Assembly: GCA_031284085.1 (NCBI GenBank) | Contig: JAITAM010000104.1 | Coordinates: 1 to 5,547, forward strand | Direction of reading: 5' to 3' | Origin: Spirochaetaceae bacterium | GTDB taxonomy: Bacteria > Spirochaetota > Spirochaetia > Treponematales > Breznakiellaceae | DNA length: 5,547 bases | Part shown: one piece after another, positions 5,201 to 5,547 of the stretch | How the letters are laid out: every line of letters begins with the position of its first letter | Position numbering within the stretch: position 1 is the first letter of the stretch | Position numbers and translations under genes: made by a program | The notes under the pieces: model-generated | The model's database searches: none | Told to the model about the DNA's origin: nothing | What the model saw: the letters and a program-made list of their open reading frames with translations, nothing else

Positions 5201-5238
5201 AGCCTCAAGAAAAAAAAGAGTAAAAAAAGAGCGGCTGA
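5089..5238. repeat. Duplicated AAGTCCGCTCT and distant inverted partner before the transposase gene
   Basis: AAGTCCGCTCT occurs at 5089-5099 and again at 5110-5120, 21 bases apart. AAAAGAGCGGCTGAC (about 5224-5238) is a near inverted match of GTCCGCTCTTTT (5091-5102), with AG inserted. The two ends can therefore fold into a long-range stem enclosing two AGGTCAGACCT palindromes. This inverted-pair layout recalls REPIN-like elements (two REP hairpins facing each other), but the match is short. An open frame on the plus strand at 5082-5318 crosses the stretch and shows no protein features. Confidence 0.45.
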
Positions 5239-5278
5239 CTAAAGCAAAATGCCATGTTTATCCCGTTATCTATGTACC

Positions 5279-5547
5279 ATGTCTTCGCATTATTCGCCAC
5301 GAGGCCGTACTGATTTAGGCCTCACCTATTATATCTTCTCGGTGGTTAATCGGCTTCTTTTTGAGCTCGATCCCGACAGGATGAAAGAGCTGTTCCTCGC
5401 CATAGTCGAGGAAGCGCTAACGGTAAAAGGGTTCAAGTTCAAACTTTGGAACTTTTGTATCATGTCGAATCACTTCCATTTTCTCATCACCCCAGCAGAA
5501 GGACAGAGTTTGTCCGAGATATTGAAATGGATTAAGATGGTATTTGC
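5279..5547 (+). CDS. REP-associated tyrosine transposase-like protein (RAYT, Y1_Tnp), N-terminal part
   Basis: The frame stays open to the window end and gives 89 residues, so the gene is cut by the edge. It matches the N-terminal half of IS200/RAYT-type Y1 transposases, which cut and join single-stranded DNA next to hairpins. GLTYYIFSVVNRLLF (14-28) is the first strand, usually YHV..R.NR. DRMKELFLAIVEEA (33-46) is helix A. LWNFCIMSNHFHFLI (56-70) contains the HUH metal-binding pair H65 and H67. GQSLSEILKWIKMVF (75-89) starts the helix that precedes the catalytic Tyr, which lies beyond the window. ATG 5279 gives a typical distance to the first strand; ATG 5249 in frame would add 10 residues, and TAA at 5240-5242 limits it. 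Neither start has a convincing Shine-Dalgarno, fitting the low expression usual in this group. Whether the full gene is intact cannot be judged. Confidence 0.85.
   Translation, partial: MSSHYSPRGRTDLGLTYYIFSVVNRLLFELDPDRMKELFLAIVEEALTVKGFKFKLWNFCIMSNHFHFLITPAEGQSLSEILKWIKMVF

Noticed and set aside
5082..5318. Plus-strand frame of 78 codons (MKKVRSFRPEV...) before the transposase
   Set aside because: Its sequence is translation of the short repeats and an A-rich tract, and it overlaps the transposase start in another frame.

Overview
The window looks like a piece of a Treponema-type spirochaete chromosome. This is inferred from the protein families (a treponemal DUF2259-like secreted protein, an EFR1-type ferredoxin tail, a spirochaete-style Y1 transposase), a base composition that looks mid-40s % GC by eye, and well-formed sigma70-like promoters. 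No species can be named from the sequence alone.

Layout, left to right. Bases 2-163 are the last 53 codons of an EFR1-like [4Fe-4S] ferredoxin gene. A short leader (164-346) holds GC-rich hairpins, a good promoter (TTGACA-17-TAGAGT) and a Shine-Dalgarno separated from the start codon by a hairpin. Next comes a complete polar amino acid ABC importer operon: periplasmic binding protein (347-1153), permease (1246-1905) and ATPase (1919-2677). A long three-tier stem-loop (1166-1233) fills the gap between the binding-protein and permease genes. Bases 2733-3120 are an intergenic array of about 117-bp tandem repeats. Two convergent genes follow, 12 bp apart: a secreted DUF2259-like protein (3177-3869, +) and a CBM9-like protein (3882-4664, -). 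A second, degenerate array of the same repeat family, in inverted orientation, runs from about 4714 to 5060. It is interrupted by a small GC-rich palindromic element. Bases 4977-5238 carry three copies of a perfect short palindrome (AGGTCAGACCT) and other inverted pairs. The window ends inside a REP-associated tyrosine transposase (RAYT/Y1_Tnp, HUH motif) that starts at about 5279.

Function. The three ABC genes make one importer: the binding protein captures an amino acid in the periplasm, the permease forms the channel, and the ATPase drives uptake. The intercistronic hairpin is suited to keeping binding-protein mRNA in excess over the membrane parts. The right half is accessory-like: two genes of unclear or unrelated role, each with the same hairpin-bearing repeat family on its 5' side, next to a single-strand-type transposase.

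The most interesting possibility is that the repeats, whose 13-nt hairpins show one compensatory base-pair swap, are substrates of this RAYT or of a relative elsewhere in the genome. That is inference and needs genome-wide repeat counts. The repeats also form inverted arms (best match 43/49) around the two convergent genes, so the segment could in principle invert.
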